From Entrophospora sp. SA101 (taxonomy: Eukaryota; Glomeromycota; Glomeromycetes; Entrophosporales; Entrophosporaceae), in assembly GCA_958430865.1 (NCBI GenBank), contig CAUDNR010001657.1, positions 37,876 through 61,372 of the forward strand: a DNA stretch of 23,497 bases, written 5' to 3'. A program made the translations under genes and the position numbers. The stretch's first letter is position 1; every line of letters begins with the position of its first letter. Below, one piece after another: positions 9,234 to 17,665 of this stretch. Below the pieces are notes generated by a model. It saw only the letters and a program-made list of their open reading frames with translations, did no database searches and had not been told where the DNA came from.

Positions 9234-10092
9234 TAGAGATGCGATCCGCGGATATCCGTCATCCGTTCATCCGTCATTTATCTCAAAAAATACATCCGTC
9301 GGATTCAAACGGATTATCCGCGGTTTGAACGGATAATTCAGCAATATTAGTATAAAATGTTACAAAAAGAGTAGTAATGCTAATAATTTATGACAATTCA
9401 TTTATATTTATTATAAAGTTAATTCAGTGGGTGAATACATTCAACACAACTTGCATTTCTTTTTAAAAACAAAATTCGTTTAATTAAATTTCCTGTGGAT
9501 CCATCTGTTACATAACGTTTTTTACAAGTCTTTTCAGTTGTAATTGGTACTTGGCATTCTGAACCTTTTTTACCACTAGGTAAATTTATTTCTGCAAACC
9601 AATTCCACACCCAACTTTTTTTTAATGGTACCTTTTTTAGTTTGTGTTTAGTAATTTTAGTCTGTTCATTAGAAATTACATTTAATACATTTCCATCCAA
9701 CTCTTCTTCTGAATCTATATAGGTAGGTTCACTCTCATTATCATTACCATTATCATTGCCATTGTAATTATATTTGTTATTATCATTATTCATTGTAAGT
9801 AATCTTACAAACTAGTAAAGAAACAACAGCATCAAAAAATGAATTAGATAAAGATGATAAAAAGTATTATATATTTTAAAAATTTTTTTTTTGATGTTAC
9901 ATTATTATTTGTACTATATAGTACATAAAAAATTTTTTTTATTCACATGATATTTTATTTACACAAATCATCCAGACATCCTATAATTTCTAAAATTTCA
10001 ATCCGCAATCTGTTAGCACTTTAAAAAAGCCATCCATCCATCTGGATTGTTTTGCGGATATCCAGATTGACCATCCACAGATCGCATCTTTA
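9234..10092 (-). mobile_element. Internally deleted hAT transposon with matching ends
   Basis: The terminal inverted repeats are TAGAGATGCGATCCGCGGAT at 9234 and, reverse-complemented from 10092, TAAAGATGCGATCTGTGGAT. Both ends carry clusters of ATCCG/ATCCA subterminal repeats (9243-9335 and 9970-10080). The interior holds one minus-strand ORF that fuses the two termini of a transposase. No clear 8-bp target duplication is left (CAACGATT versus AATAAATA), so the insertion is old or one flank has been rearranged. Confidence 0.8.
9419..9793 (-). CDS. Truncated hAT transposase: BED-finger N-terminus fused to C-terminal tail, 124 aa
   Basis: Starting at ATG 9793, the protein has an Asn/Asp-rich then acidic leader (residues 1-50) and a basic stretch KHKLKKVPLKKSW. 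A BED-type DNA-binding region follows (WVWNWFAE, then SECQV, and CKKRYVTDGSTGNLI, about residues 60-105). The frame then jumps to the extreme transposase C-terminus, KRILFLKRNASCVECIHPLN, and stops. The DUF659/RNase H catalytic core and most of the dimerisation domain are missing, and the deletion kept the frame. The window's other hAT scrap ends in the homologous LFERIL, which supports the C-terminal assignment. The product could bind element ends without cutting (inference), or the ORF may simply not have decayed yet. Confidence 0.75.
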   Translation of the reverse strand: MNNDNNKYNYNGNDNGNDNESEPTYIDSEEELDGNVLNVISNEQTKITKHKLKKVPLKKSWVWNWFAEINLPSGKKGSECQVPITTEKTCKKRYVTDGSTGNLIKRILFLKRNASCVECIHPLN

Positions 10093-10559
10093 AATAAATA
10101 ATAGTGATAATATTATAGTAATAAAATAATAAATAGTAGAGTAATAATAATACCAGCAAGTTTAGTACCATCTGAAAAGTTTTTTCATCAACTGGGATTT
10201 ATTTAAGTTCTTAGGCAGCTAAGCCATTTAAGCCAGCTAAGGGCTAACATCACTATTAGTCAGTCATTCATTTACAATGAAATTATGTGTAAAAAGAAAA
10301 TTTGCAGCAACCATATCTGTTTGTGGCAGCCTGTAGCAATTTACATTTTATCATGAGTACAATAATGCACAAATAAGAAATAATTAACAGTTATAGGAAT
10401 ATTCAGATAGATGAGATTTTCTTATCATTATAAATAAGTTATTATTTTTAAAAGAATAAAGAATAACTTATATTTTTACTACAATTAAAGTATTTGTTTA
10501 TAGGAAAGTGCTTAATTAGTTTTGAAGTAATTCTTCACAAATTCTTTTACAATGCCATA
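10093..10559. other. Non-coding spacer
   Basis: No gene is seen. Around 10303-10345 lies a diverged single copy of the 19-bp repeat that forms the array at 11319-11413 (ATCTGTTTGTGGCAGCCTG), so the 733-bp MITE to the right landed in or beside this satellite. Confidence 0.45.
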
Positions 10560-11308
10560 GCCATTTATAAGGCTCCAAACGAATCAATGAAATTCAAACT
10601 GATTCGAATATATAATTTGATTTGATTCAATTCAAACAGATTTGAATATATAATTTGATTCAAACAGATTCGATTTCAAATTGATTTGATTTGATTCGAA
10701 GGGATTTGAATATATAATTTGATACAATTCAAAAAATCTTTATTTTAATGTATATTTTATAATTTTATTTACAAAATTTTTTTTTATTTTATATTTATTT
10801 TAGTATAAATATTGTAAAATTCAAAAAAAAATAGTATTATTTTATTATTTTAGATTTAATGAATTGTACAACTGTAAATCGTTACTTTTTTACTTATTAT
10901 TAATAATATAGGTCATATGACCATTAATATTAATAATGAGAAATCTTTAATTATTAAAAATTTGAATAAATATCATATCAAGAAGAATTTTATTATCAAT
11001 CATTAAACCATTCTTAGATCTCAATCTATTAGTATTCATTAAATGGAGGCACACTAAATGAGATTCACTGTGTAATATAAATTTAAATTATCAAATCAAA
11101 AATATAAATTTGATATGATGTTAAAAAAATTTTAGGAATATGGTTTGATTCAAATCAATTTGAATCGAGTCATGAATCAAATTGAATTGAACCAAATCCT
11201 GTTTTTTTGAATTCGAATCAAATCAAATTGACTACAGATCGAATTGAATTGAATCAAATCACTCTCAAATTCGATTCAATTCGATTCGTTCAGAGCCTTA
11301 GCCATTTA
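10560..11308. mobile_element. 733-bp hAT-type MITE with perfect 8-bp target duplication
   Basis: The element spans 10568-11300. Its 18-bp inverted ends are TAAGGCTCCAAACGAATC and, reverse-complemented, TAAGGCTCTGAACGAATC (two mismatches). It is flanked by identical GCCATTTA at 10560-10567 and 11301-11308. Both subterminal regions (10585-10735 and 11140-11285) are dense in TTTGATTCAA/AATTGAATC motifs in both orientations, probably transposase-binding sites. The AT-rich middle contains no ORF of note. It is non-autonomous and fairly young, given the intact duplication. Confidence 0.9.
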
Positions 11309-11318
11309 TAACAGCTGT

Positions 11319-11413
11319 ATCTGCTTGTGGCAACCACATCTATCTGTGGTAGTCGTATCTATTTACAGCAGCTGCATCTATTTGTAGCAGTTGTATCTAT
11401 TTGCAGCAGCCAT
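11319..11413. repeat. Five-copy 19-bp minisatellite
   Basis: Five consecutive 19-bp units follow the pattern ATCTATTTGTAGCAGYTGT, starting at 11319, 11338, 11357, 11376 and 11395. A lone sixth copy sits across the neighbouring MITE at about 10314. Because 19 is not a multiple of three, this is not a protein repeat. Confidence 0.8.
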
Positions 11414-11623
11414 AAATATTTTATAATGGTGGTTACCATTGCAGCAAATAATTAATCATGGCAGGTGTCTTTAATTGAGATAAACCAAGAGATGAAGAAG
11501 GTAAATATTTATCAAAAAAGTATGTCATATTTATATATGAAGTTGAAATTAAAACCCCAAAGTCAAAATGTTTCAATTTGAGGCAAATACATAGTAATGA
11601 CCCTATTTTGACCAGATCTGCAA

Positions 11624-11914
11624 ATGGTCAAAATAGTTTCAACTTCATGTATAGTCAGTCATATTAATAATAAAATTGATGATGAAGATAATGTGATGCA
11701 GAAAGAGGAAGAAAAAGAGTCAGATAATTTGGATGATATTGACAGTAATGAAAAATGGGGAAATGATGATGATAGTGGTTGGGAAAATGTAGAAGATATC
11801 AAAGAAGAGAACAAAAATATATGCATGGAGTTGGTTGAATATGCAATGAAAAAGTATAAGTCATATAGAAGAATTCCTGACTATGTTATTCAGGAATTGA
11901 ATAATAAAAAATAG
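11624..11914 (+). pseudogene. DDE transposase C-terminal remnant with acidic leader, 96 aa
   Basis: The ORF opens with ATG and has an acidic middle (KEEEKESDNLDDIDSNEKWG and a WENVED segment). It ends with MELVEYAMKKYKSYRRIPDY plus VIQELNNKK. That ending matches, from memory of the family, the extreme C-terminus of the fungal DDE transposases represented at 18195 (AEYAxKKYKSHRR type). The catalytic core is absent, so this is an internally deleted relic or a small chimera. The local copy at 18195 does not retain this end, so the match cannot be checked within the window. I found no terminal inverted repeats. Confidence 0.5.
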
Positions 11915-11967
11915 ATTTTAATTTTTTCCCTTCTAATTATTTTTATTTCTAATAGTTTCTATATTAG

Positions 11968-12150
11968 AGGCCTGCATGGATAACAATAATTGAACCTGTA
12001 TCCAACTCATACCCACATGATATTAAAATTTGTACCTATACCAAACCTGTTCCTCAAAATTTTATATCCAAACCCAACACATACCAAAAAAAATTTTAAC
12101 CAAACCGAGAATATACCATACCTTTTTTTATTTAAAAAAAATATAAAAAG
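11968..12150. mobile_element. Possible single hAT end with ACC-rich subterminal repeats
   Basis: TAGAGGCCTGCATGGATAAC at about 11966 has the YAGxG look of a hAT terminus. It is followed by degenerate repeats of TATCCAACYCATACCC and TATACCAAACCTG up to about 12120. The matching right end was not found, so this is at best a broken end. Confidence 0.35.
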
Positions 12151-12193
12151 TACAATAAAAAAAATTTTTAATTAAGAATTACTATTGAAAACA

Positions 12194-12445
12194 CTACATA
12201 AACAAGAACACTACTCCACAAAACTCTCCAGGAGTGGGATCAATCACTGAAATTTCATCAAATGTTATATCCTCCACTGCTGTTGTGATATCATACACTG
12301 CCATTAACTTTTGTGTTTTTACAGAATTCATGGCAGAAATAGTAAAAACTTCATCTTTCTCTTGTCTCCTCCTTATTGAATTTACAGTGTTATTGATATC
12401 GTGGAGCATTTCTATAATATAAAGGAAGGGAGAATTGGCAATCAT
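12194..12445 (-). CDS. Hypothetical protein, 83 aa
   Basis: I do not recognise this frame. It starts at ATG 12445 and has an ordinary, non-repetitive composition: a short hydrophobic start (PFLYIIEML), a basic RRRQEKDE stretch, then VEDITFDEISVIDPTPGEF and a hydrophobic end. A candidate acceptor (TATTATAG) lies just before EMLHD, so the visible part may be the last exon of a spliced gene. No upstream exon was found. Confidence 0.3.
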   Translation of the reverse strand: MIANSPFLYIIEMLHDINNTVNSIRRRQEKDEVFTISAMNSVKTQKLMAVYDITTAVEDITFDEISVIDPTPGEFCGVVFLFM

Positions 12446-12875
12446 TTGAAAGATATGAATTGATTGATTGAAATGAATGATGAAGGGTTGAAGGGGAAAG
12501 CCATAACAGATAAGTGGATGGACACATTAGCCAAAACTTAAAAAAATAATATTAAATTGTAAAAGAAAGAAAATGAAGAAGGAATGCAACAAATGATGAA
12601 AACTGATCTTAACTATTTCTTGATTATAAAGTAGTGATATAGTAAGGCAGATTGGTGATTGATCAAAGAAAAGGACAGATTAGTAAATATCATCCAATGG
12701 AATAAATAGAAATAAATTCATGTGTATTTGTCAGCATTTGTAACATAAAATCTTTACCAATACTTTTTTCTTCTAAATTTGTCCTTAAAGAAAATAATTG
12801 TATTAGAAAAATTTTTTTTCTATATATAGCAATTAATTACTATCAAAATAAATACTTTTATTATTTACATTTTCT

Positions 12876-13202
12876 TTATTGTGACTCTGAATTTTCCTTA
12901 GCTAATACTTTTTTTATGTCTTCTTTTTTAAAAGAAACTAGAGTTACAATGTGTGGCAATAACCACCACCACCATTCTTTTGATAAACATTTACTTGTGG
13001 ATGGCACCAGTATTGTTTTGTGTTTTTCTTTTTTTACTTTCTTTAGGCATTTTTTAAAAAAAAAGCACAAAAGAATTAAAAGAATTAGAATTATTTGATT
13101 GACAAATGTGTACACATTAATTATTTTTATTATTGGCACTTGGTGTTGTACAATGATTTTTTTTTTGTCAACACAACCTTTTTTTTGGAAAAACAATGAC
13201 AA
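12876..13202 (-). CDS. Hypothetical single-pass membrane-like ORF, 108 aa
   Basis: This is an ATG-initiated frame with one hydrophobic segment (IILILLILLCFFF, about residues 37-49) followed by lysines and a C-terminal KKEDIKKVLAKENSESQ. Much of it derives from T/A homopolymer runs and a CCACCACC microsatellite that reads as four tryptophans. A real gene is possible but poorly supported. Confidence 0.15.
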   Translation of the reverse strand: MSLFFQKKGCVDKKKIIVQHQVPIIKIINVYTFVNQIILILLILLCFFFKKCLKKVKKEKHKTILVPSTSKCLSKEWWWWLLPHIVTLVSFKKEDIKKVLAKENSESQ

Positions 13203-13485
13203 AACACGGTTTTCCTAAAGAAGATGTGTTAATGACAAAGGTACTTTTTTTTACTTGTATTGATATAATGTGGTGTCTTTTAGTTCATAAATATTATAAT
13301 GGGAATCAAACACAGAGCAGCACTTGCTGGTAATTATAAGATTCTTATCAAGATTGCATATTTTGCTATTCATAATCAATATTAATAATAACATTAATAT
13401 TAAATAATAATAATAAAAAAATAATTACAAGATGTAAAGGCAGCACACCATTGAAAAAGAAACATTTCAAGTATGTGATGTTTGA

Positions 13486-13839
13486 TTATTGGAAATTGGC
13501 AGACATTGAAGCACTCATGCTGCCTTTGAACACTTTACAGTCATCCTCACGCATTTCTTGCACACAAAAGGTTAATCTGACCTGCTCCGCCCTATGGATA
13601 TGATGCAACCAAATACTGGGGGGAGGTGCAAGGCCCTGGAGTTTATCAAGACTGCACCAATAGTCAATGATGCTTTTCACTAATCTTCCCTCACAGCACC
13701 CAGACCAGAAATGGCCACTGGCATGCTGGCTGAAAAATTGCAACTCTGGAGGAATATCAAGATAATCTGCAACTTGTTTCAAGCTCAGGAGGTCACAATT
13801 AAGAGCAGGGTTGGTGACCCTGAAATTGCATTTGGACTC
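13486..13839 (-). pseudogene. Unrecognised coding fragment, about 117 aa, no start codon
   Basis: The frame is open from 13839 to the stop at 13486 and is clearly richer in G+C than its surroundings. Its amino-acid use is balanced (ADYLDIPPELQFF, GHFWSGCCEGRLVKSIIDYW, HRAEQVRLTFCVQEMREDD). It has no ATG; an in-frame stop precedes it at 13842-13840. It therefore looks like one exon, or the 3' remnant, of a host gene or an acquired piece. I cannot name a domain. Confidence 0.4.
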
Positions 13840-13849
13840 TCATGTTAAA

Positions 13850-14376
13850 AGGAAAGTTGTAAAATAGTGTTTGTTTGTATAATCATTTTCCTAAATGCTC
13901 TGTTTCTTTGGTTTATAATTTTGGGTAGGGGTTTTTGCCCAATCAGTCCTCTGTCCTATAGATTAAAATTATTGCATAATTATATATATCTTTGTCAGCA
14001 ATATGGCCAACAAGGAAAAAGTTATAAAATGGTTTGGATTTTGTTATAAATTAATCATATTCCCAAATTCTCTGTTTTCTTTTGATTTTTATTTGACCAA
14101 CTGAACTTGATATTTTTTAAATGGAGGCTTTTTCCCAGTAACCCACCCTAAGTTAAAGGAGTGTAGCTCAATGAGAGCATGTATCTTACAAGTATAAAGG
14201 TGGCAGTTCGATTCTGCCCACTCCTATTGTGATAGTTGCAATGATCACTGGCATCAAGGAGAAAACTAAAATAAAACGGTTCAGATTTTGTTTGCTATGT
14301 TATAAATTAATCATTTTCCCAAATTTTCTGTTTCTCTTTAATCTTTGTTTGACCAACTGAACTTTAAATAAATGGG
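13850..14376. repeat. Degenerate direct repeats flanking a tRNA-like gene
   Basis: Three diverged copies share AATCATWTTCCYAAATKCTCTGTTTY. They are centred near 13885, 14060 and 14315 and are preceded by GGAAAARTTRTAAAAT-type sequence. Copies two (about 14004-14125) and three (about 14249-14376) match over roughly 110 bp, including TTTGACCAACTGAACTT. The spacing grows from about 172 to about 257 bp, and the extra length is close to the tRNA-like sequence between copies two and three. Confidence 0.65.
14157..14226 (+). tRNA. tRNA-Val(UAC)-like gene, short D-loop, possibly organelle-derived
   Basis: The 70-nt sequence folds as a cloverleaf. The acceptor AGGAGTG pairs fully with CACTCCT. The D-stem GCTC/GAGC has only a 5-nt loop. 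The anticodon arm TGTAT-CTTACAA-GTATA has anticodon TAC (valine) and contains two G-T pairs. The variable loop is AAGGT. The T-arm GGCAG-TTCGATT-CTGCC is perfect and the discriminator is A. The B box (GTTCGATTC) is good, but the D-loop lacks the conserved GG, so the A box is poor. An AGGAG...CTCCTA valine tRNA resembles fungal mitochondrial trnV (recalled), so a nuclear mitochondrial insertion or a decayed nuclear gene are both possible. Confidence 0.7.
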
Positions 14377-14764
14377 GTGTAAGAATTACTTTTCTTAACG
14401 AAAATAAAAACAATATTATAACACGTTCGTCGAACAGGTACTTTAATTATTGTAAAAATACAAGTTATCTTTATTATCTTAAAAATGATGTCCTTTATAT
14501 AATAAAATTACATAGATTGATATGATATAAATAAAATATAAATAATAATAAAAGATTGATAAAATATAAATAAAATAATCATAATAATTCTTATCAATCT
14601 ATCTGGAAGATTTGTGGACATAGATAAGTAATAAATAATAATTAAAGACACGAAATAATTGATGTTACAAATAATAATTAATTATGTGTCATGTTTCCAG
14701 ATGTAAATATTATTGTACTACATAAGACGTTGTATATGATTACGAAGTAAATTGTTACATGGGG
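14373..14764 (-). mobile_element. Solo LTR with TGGGG target duplications
   Basis: The LTR spans 14378-14759 (382 bp), bounded by TGTAA...TTACA, and is flanked by identical 5-bp TGGGG at 14373-14377 and 14760-14764. Read on the minus strand it has a TATA-like ATATAAAGGA near 14500 and an AATAAAG near 14470, which gives the likely orientation. No internal retrotransposon sequence adjoins it, so it was left by LTR-LTR recombination. It sits directly at the end of the tRNA-flanking repeat. Confidence 0.85.
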
Positions 14765-14931
14765 GTAGGGTTGTTGGTGAGCAGACATGCCACAAACAAG
14801 ACAGCAACCCAAGACTCAAAACCCTGAATCCAAAACAGCAACCCAGGTTGCAATTAAGGTTTCTGAACAAAGCTCCCTTTATTAGTAGCCGAAATTGCCA
14901 AAACACTTTGGGCAAAAATTACTTTTTTATA

Positions 14932-16642
14932 CAGTGTTGGCATATGACAAGGTCATATACCCTTTATGACAAATGACCAAGTCATTTAGTCATATGACAT
15001 GCAGTCATCGGTCATTTGTCATTTGTTGTAAATGACCTGGTCATATGACTATTATGACCAATGGTCATATACTATGATCATCAGTCATTTGTCATTTGTC
15101 ATAAATTAGCCAATCAATTAACAGAACGTTTCCCAATATAAAATACCTTTACTTTAAATATTTTTATAAAGATGTTCAATTAATGCCAAAACTTCTCGTA
15201 AAAAAAACACCACTTTACCTGAAGCAAGTAAAAAAAAATTAAATACTTAACAAAGAATGCTTAATCCACATTGTTACAGAGAATTTTTTATTTTAATAAA
15301 TAATCCTAATAATAAAACTAATGCAAGAGCAGTATGCAAGTATTGTAGTGAAAAAAATGGTGGTGCTCAAGCTGCAGCTTTAATACCTGGATGTTATACA
15401 ACAAATAAAGCAATTCTTTGTCGTTCTCATTTATCAAATTGCATTAATTTTAAAAATGCATTCAATAATGATGAAATATCTGAAATCTTATCACGCCCAG
15501 TAGCAGAAGAGAAAAGAAAATTGAAAAATAATAATAATGATGCAGGTAATGATTAATTAATATATTATTAAAATAGAAGAAGGCATAATAATATGATTTA
15601 ATGATAATATAATATTTATTTTTAATAAATGTTAATATAATTTTAATAAATGATAATATAATTTTAATAAATGATAATATAATATTTATTTTTAATAAAT
15701 GATAATTAATATAATTTTAATAAATGATAATATAATTTCAATAAATAATAAAGTTGAACAGAACAAACCTAAACGTCAAAAAAATATTACAAATGATACT
15801 TCAACAGCATCATCAATTATTCAAAAACAACCATTGATTTCTGGTTACCTTCGAAGACCAATGTCTCAGAAAGATATCCCTTATTTAGAAAACTTGATTC
15901 TTAGGATGTGTGTGTCCAATGGTTTACCTTTTTCATTTATAGAAAATGAGGATACCAAAGCATTTTTTAATTTTTTGGCACCTGGCATTGAACTTCCAAC
16001 ACGTAAAAAACTTGGTGAACAAATTTTGCTAAACACATCTAAAAATCTACAAGAATCAATCATTAAAATTGCTCAATCAGATGAAAATGGAGTAACTGTT
16101 GCTGTTGATGGTTGGTGTCAAATGTAAAACAAGAGAAGCTATGGGGAGTAGTACTGGTTACATCAAATGGGAAACCATTAATCTGGGGTGCTCAAGAAAC
16201 TACTTCTGAAAGATCACAAACACAAGATGTCATACATCATTTTGAAAACTTGATGAATGAACTTAATGATAAAAACATAAATGTTACAGCATTTATATCT
16301 GATTCTGCTGGGGAGTATGTTGCAGCCAGGTGTGTGATTAAAATAACTATTGATTCAAATTTTACATATATTACATTAATTTTTACAATTTAAATTTAAA
16401 TTAGAAAAATTTTACGAAGAAAATATCCTGATAAAATATTTCTTCCTTGCAGCTCACCAGATGAATTTGGTATTTGCTGAAATATTTAAAGAAAGTCCTA
16501 TTTTTGAAAGAATATCTGAAGAGGCAGTTCGGATTGTTAGTTTTTTCCATAAATCTGGTTATTTTATGGGTAATCTTCGAGATGAGCAAATAAGGATTTA
16601 TAAAAAATCAATAAAATTGGCTTTACCTAGTGACACTAAAAA
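14932..16642 (+). pseudogene. hAT transposase (BED finger plus DUF659), two introns, frameshifted and 3'-truncated
   Basis: CAGTGTTGGC at 14932 is a hAT-type terminus. Exon 1 (15257-15545) encodes a BED-type finger with CKYC and an HxxxC pair (CRSHLSNC). An intron at 15546-15753, itself built of AATAAATGATAATATAAT repeats, leads to exon 2 (15754-16329), which carries the DUF659 region: ISGYLRRPM, FFNFLAPGIELPTRKKL, VAVDGW (first catalytic Asp region), then KLWGVVLVTSNGKPL and AFISDSAGEY (second Asp). One extra base near 16115 shifts the frame after VDGW. A 75-bp GT-AG intron (16330-16404) leads to KILRRKYPDKIFLPC, a 2-nt loss near 16450, then HQMNLVFAEIFKESPIFER and IKLALPSDTK. The catalytic Glu region and dimerisation domain are missing; the copy is dead. 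Confidence 0.85.
14940..15110. repeat. Subterminal GTCATATGAC/AATGACC repeat cluster
   Basis: About 170 bp just inside the hAT end is almost entirely short overlapping words: GTCATATGAC (perfect palindrome at 14989-14998), GGTCATATGACT, AAATGACCWRGTCAT and CAGTCATTTGTCATTTGTCAT. Dense, mirrored TGAC/GTCA motifs of this kind are typical transposase-binding subterminal repeats of hAT elements (known for the superfamily). Confidence 0.75.
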
Positions 16643-16719
16643 ATGAGCAAAAATAATATCTTCGTAATCCAGGAGCAGCAGCAACAACAAACATCTACAC
16701 CACTGCCACCACCTCATCC

Positions 16720-16770
16720 TTGTGCTCCTCAGGCTCCTCAGGCTCCTCATGCTCCTCATGCCCCCGTGCT
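16720..16770. repeat. GCTCCTCAKG short tandem repeat, GC-rich island
   Basis: GCTCCTCAGGCTCCTCAGGC and following copies (GCTCCTCAT twice) form a 9-bp tandem repeat that is far richer in G+C than the surroundings. It directly precedes a tRNA T-arm-like hairpin. Confidence 0.6.
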
Positions 16771-16790
16771 GGGCCAACGAACCAGGATTT

Positions 16791-16807
16791 GCTGGTTCAA
16801 ATCCAGC
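16791..16807 (+). other. tRNA T-arm-like hairpin (B-box match)
   Basis: GCTGG-TTCAAAT-CCAGC has a perfect 5-bp stem with a 7-nt loop and contains the Pol III B box GGTTCAAATCC. I could not fit matching acceptor, D or anticodon arms upstream, so it is not a whole tRNA. A SINE or tRNA-fragment relic is possible. Confidence 0.4.
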
Positions 16808-17220
16808 AACAACAGCAAAAACAGCAACAACAATTACAACAACAACAACAACAACAACAAGAACAACAACAACAACAACAACAACAACAAAATCAACAAT
16901 TACAACAACAACTACAACAACTACAACAACAACAAAATCAACAATTACAACAACAACTACAACAACTACTACAACAACAAAATCAACAACAACAACAATT
17001 ACAACAACAACAACAACAAATACAACAACAACAAATACAACAACAACAAGAACAACTACAACAAGAACAACAAGAACAACAACAACTAGAACAACAACTA
17101 CAACGACAATTACAACAGCACCGATACGAATTATCCCAAATCTATTATGTTGTTGTTTTTGGTGCAATTTTTTTTTCTTTATTTTATATTTTTTATAAAT
17201 AAATTCATATTTTTATTATT

Positions 17221-17665
17221 AAGAATGATTTCGTTTGCATATGTGCATATTTACGTTTTTACCAAAATATACATTGATTTTATTATCTACTGAAAATAAG
17301 AAAGATTCAGGATGTTAAACCCACACAACCTATAAACAATTTTTGCAAAAGACTTGTAAATACCCACTCTTTGTACATGTACATACCTACGTTTTTACCA
17401 AAATATACGTTGAGTTTTATTATTTACTGAAAAATAAGAATGATTCGGGATGTTAAACTCACACAACCTATAAAGGATTTTTGCAAAAGACTTGTAAATG
17501 CCCATCTCTTTGCACATGTACATATTTACGTTTTCACCAAAATATACATTGAGTTTTATTATTTACTGAAAAATAAGATGATTCGGGATGTTAAACTCAC
17601 ACAATCTATGAAAGGATTTTTGCGATCGACCTGTTACCCATGTCTTCGCACGTGAATATATATGC
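17221..17665. repeat. Tandem repeat with unit of about 137 bp, three copies
   Basis: The landmark TACGTTTTYACCAAAATATAC recurs at about 17252, 17388 and 17527 (steps of 136 and 139 bp). Each unit also carries GATGTTAAACYCACACAAYCTAT and GGATTTTTGCAAAAGACTTGTAAAT. The first unit is internally shortened and the last decays after TTTTTGCGATCGACC. Short frames here (17440-17655) are repeat-derived. Confidence 0.85.

Larger units (their letters stand above)
16664..17202 (+). other. CAA-rich tract encoding a start-less poly-Q frame with a C-terminal membrane segment
   Basis: From about 16672, and densely from 16806 to 17116, the strand is CAA/ACA repeats. In the CAA frame this gives roughly 100 residues of Q broken by N, L, I and E, then RQLQQHRYELSQIYYVVVFG and a hydrophobic end AIFFSLFYIFYK before TAA at 17202. 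That is a coiled-coil-like stretch plus a tail-anchor-like segment. The frame has no ATG: it opens at TTG 16720, and TTCAAATCCAG|CAACAAC at 16809 could be an acceptor. It may be the last exon of a gene, but the same DNA is open in all three plus frames, so low-complexity artefact is likely. Confidence 0.35.

Noticed and set aside
14718..14976. Overlapping short ORFs on both strands after the solo LTR
   Set aside because: No recognisable motif, and they straddle the LTR end and the hAT end, so they are chance frames.
16737..16814. Complete tRNA around the T-arm at 16791
   Set aside because: No 5' strand complementary to the would-be acceptor AACAACA, and no D or anticodon arm could be drawn.
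16598..17167. Long minus-strand open frame of poly-valine
   Set aside because: It is the complement of the CAA repeat; nearly all V residues and open in several frames at once. A hydrophobic repeat artefact, not a membrane protein.
16643..17198. Overlapping plus-strand poly-N and poly-T frames
   Set aside because: They are the other two frames of the same CAA/ACA repeat, so openness carries no information.
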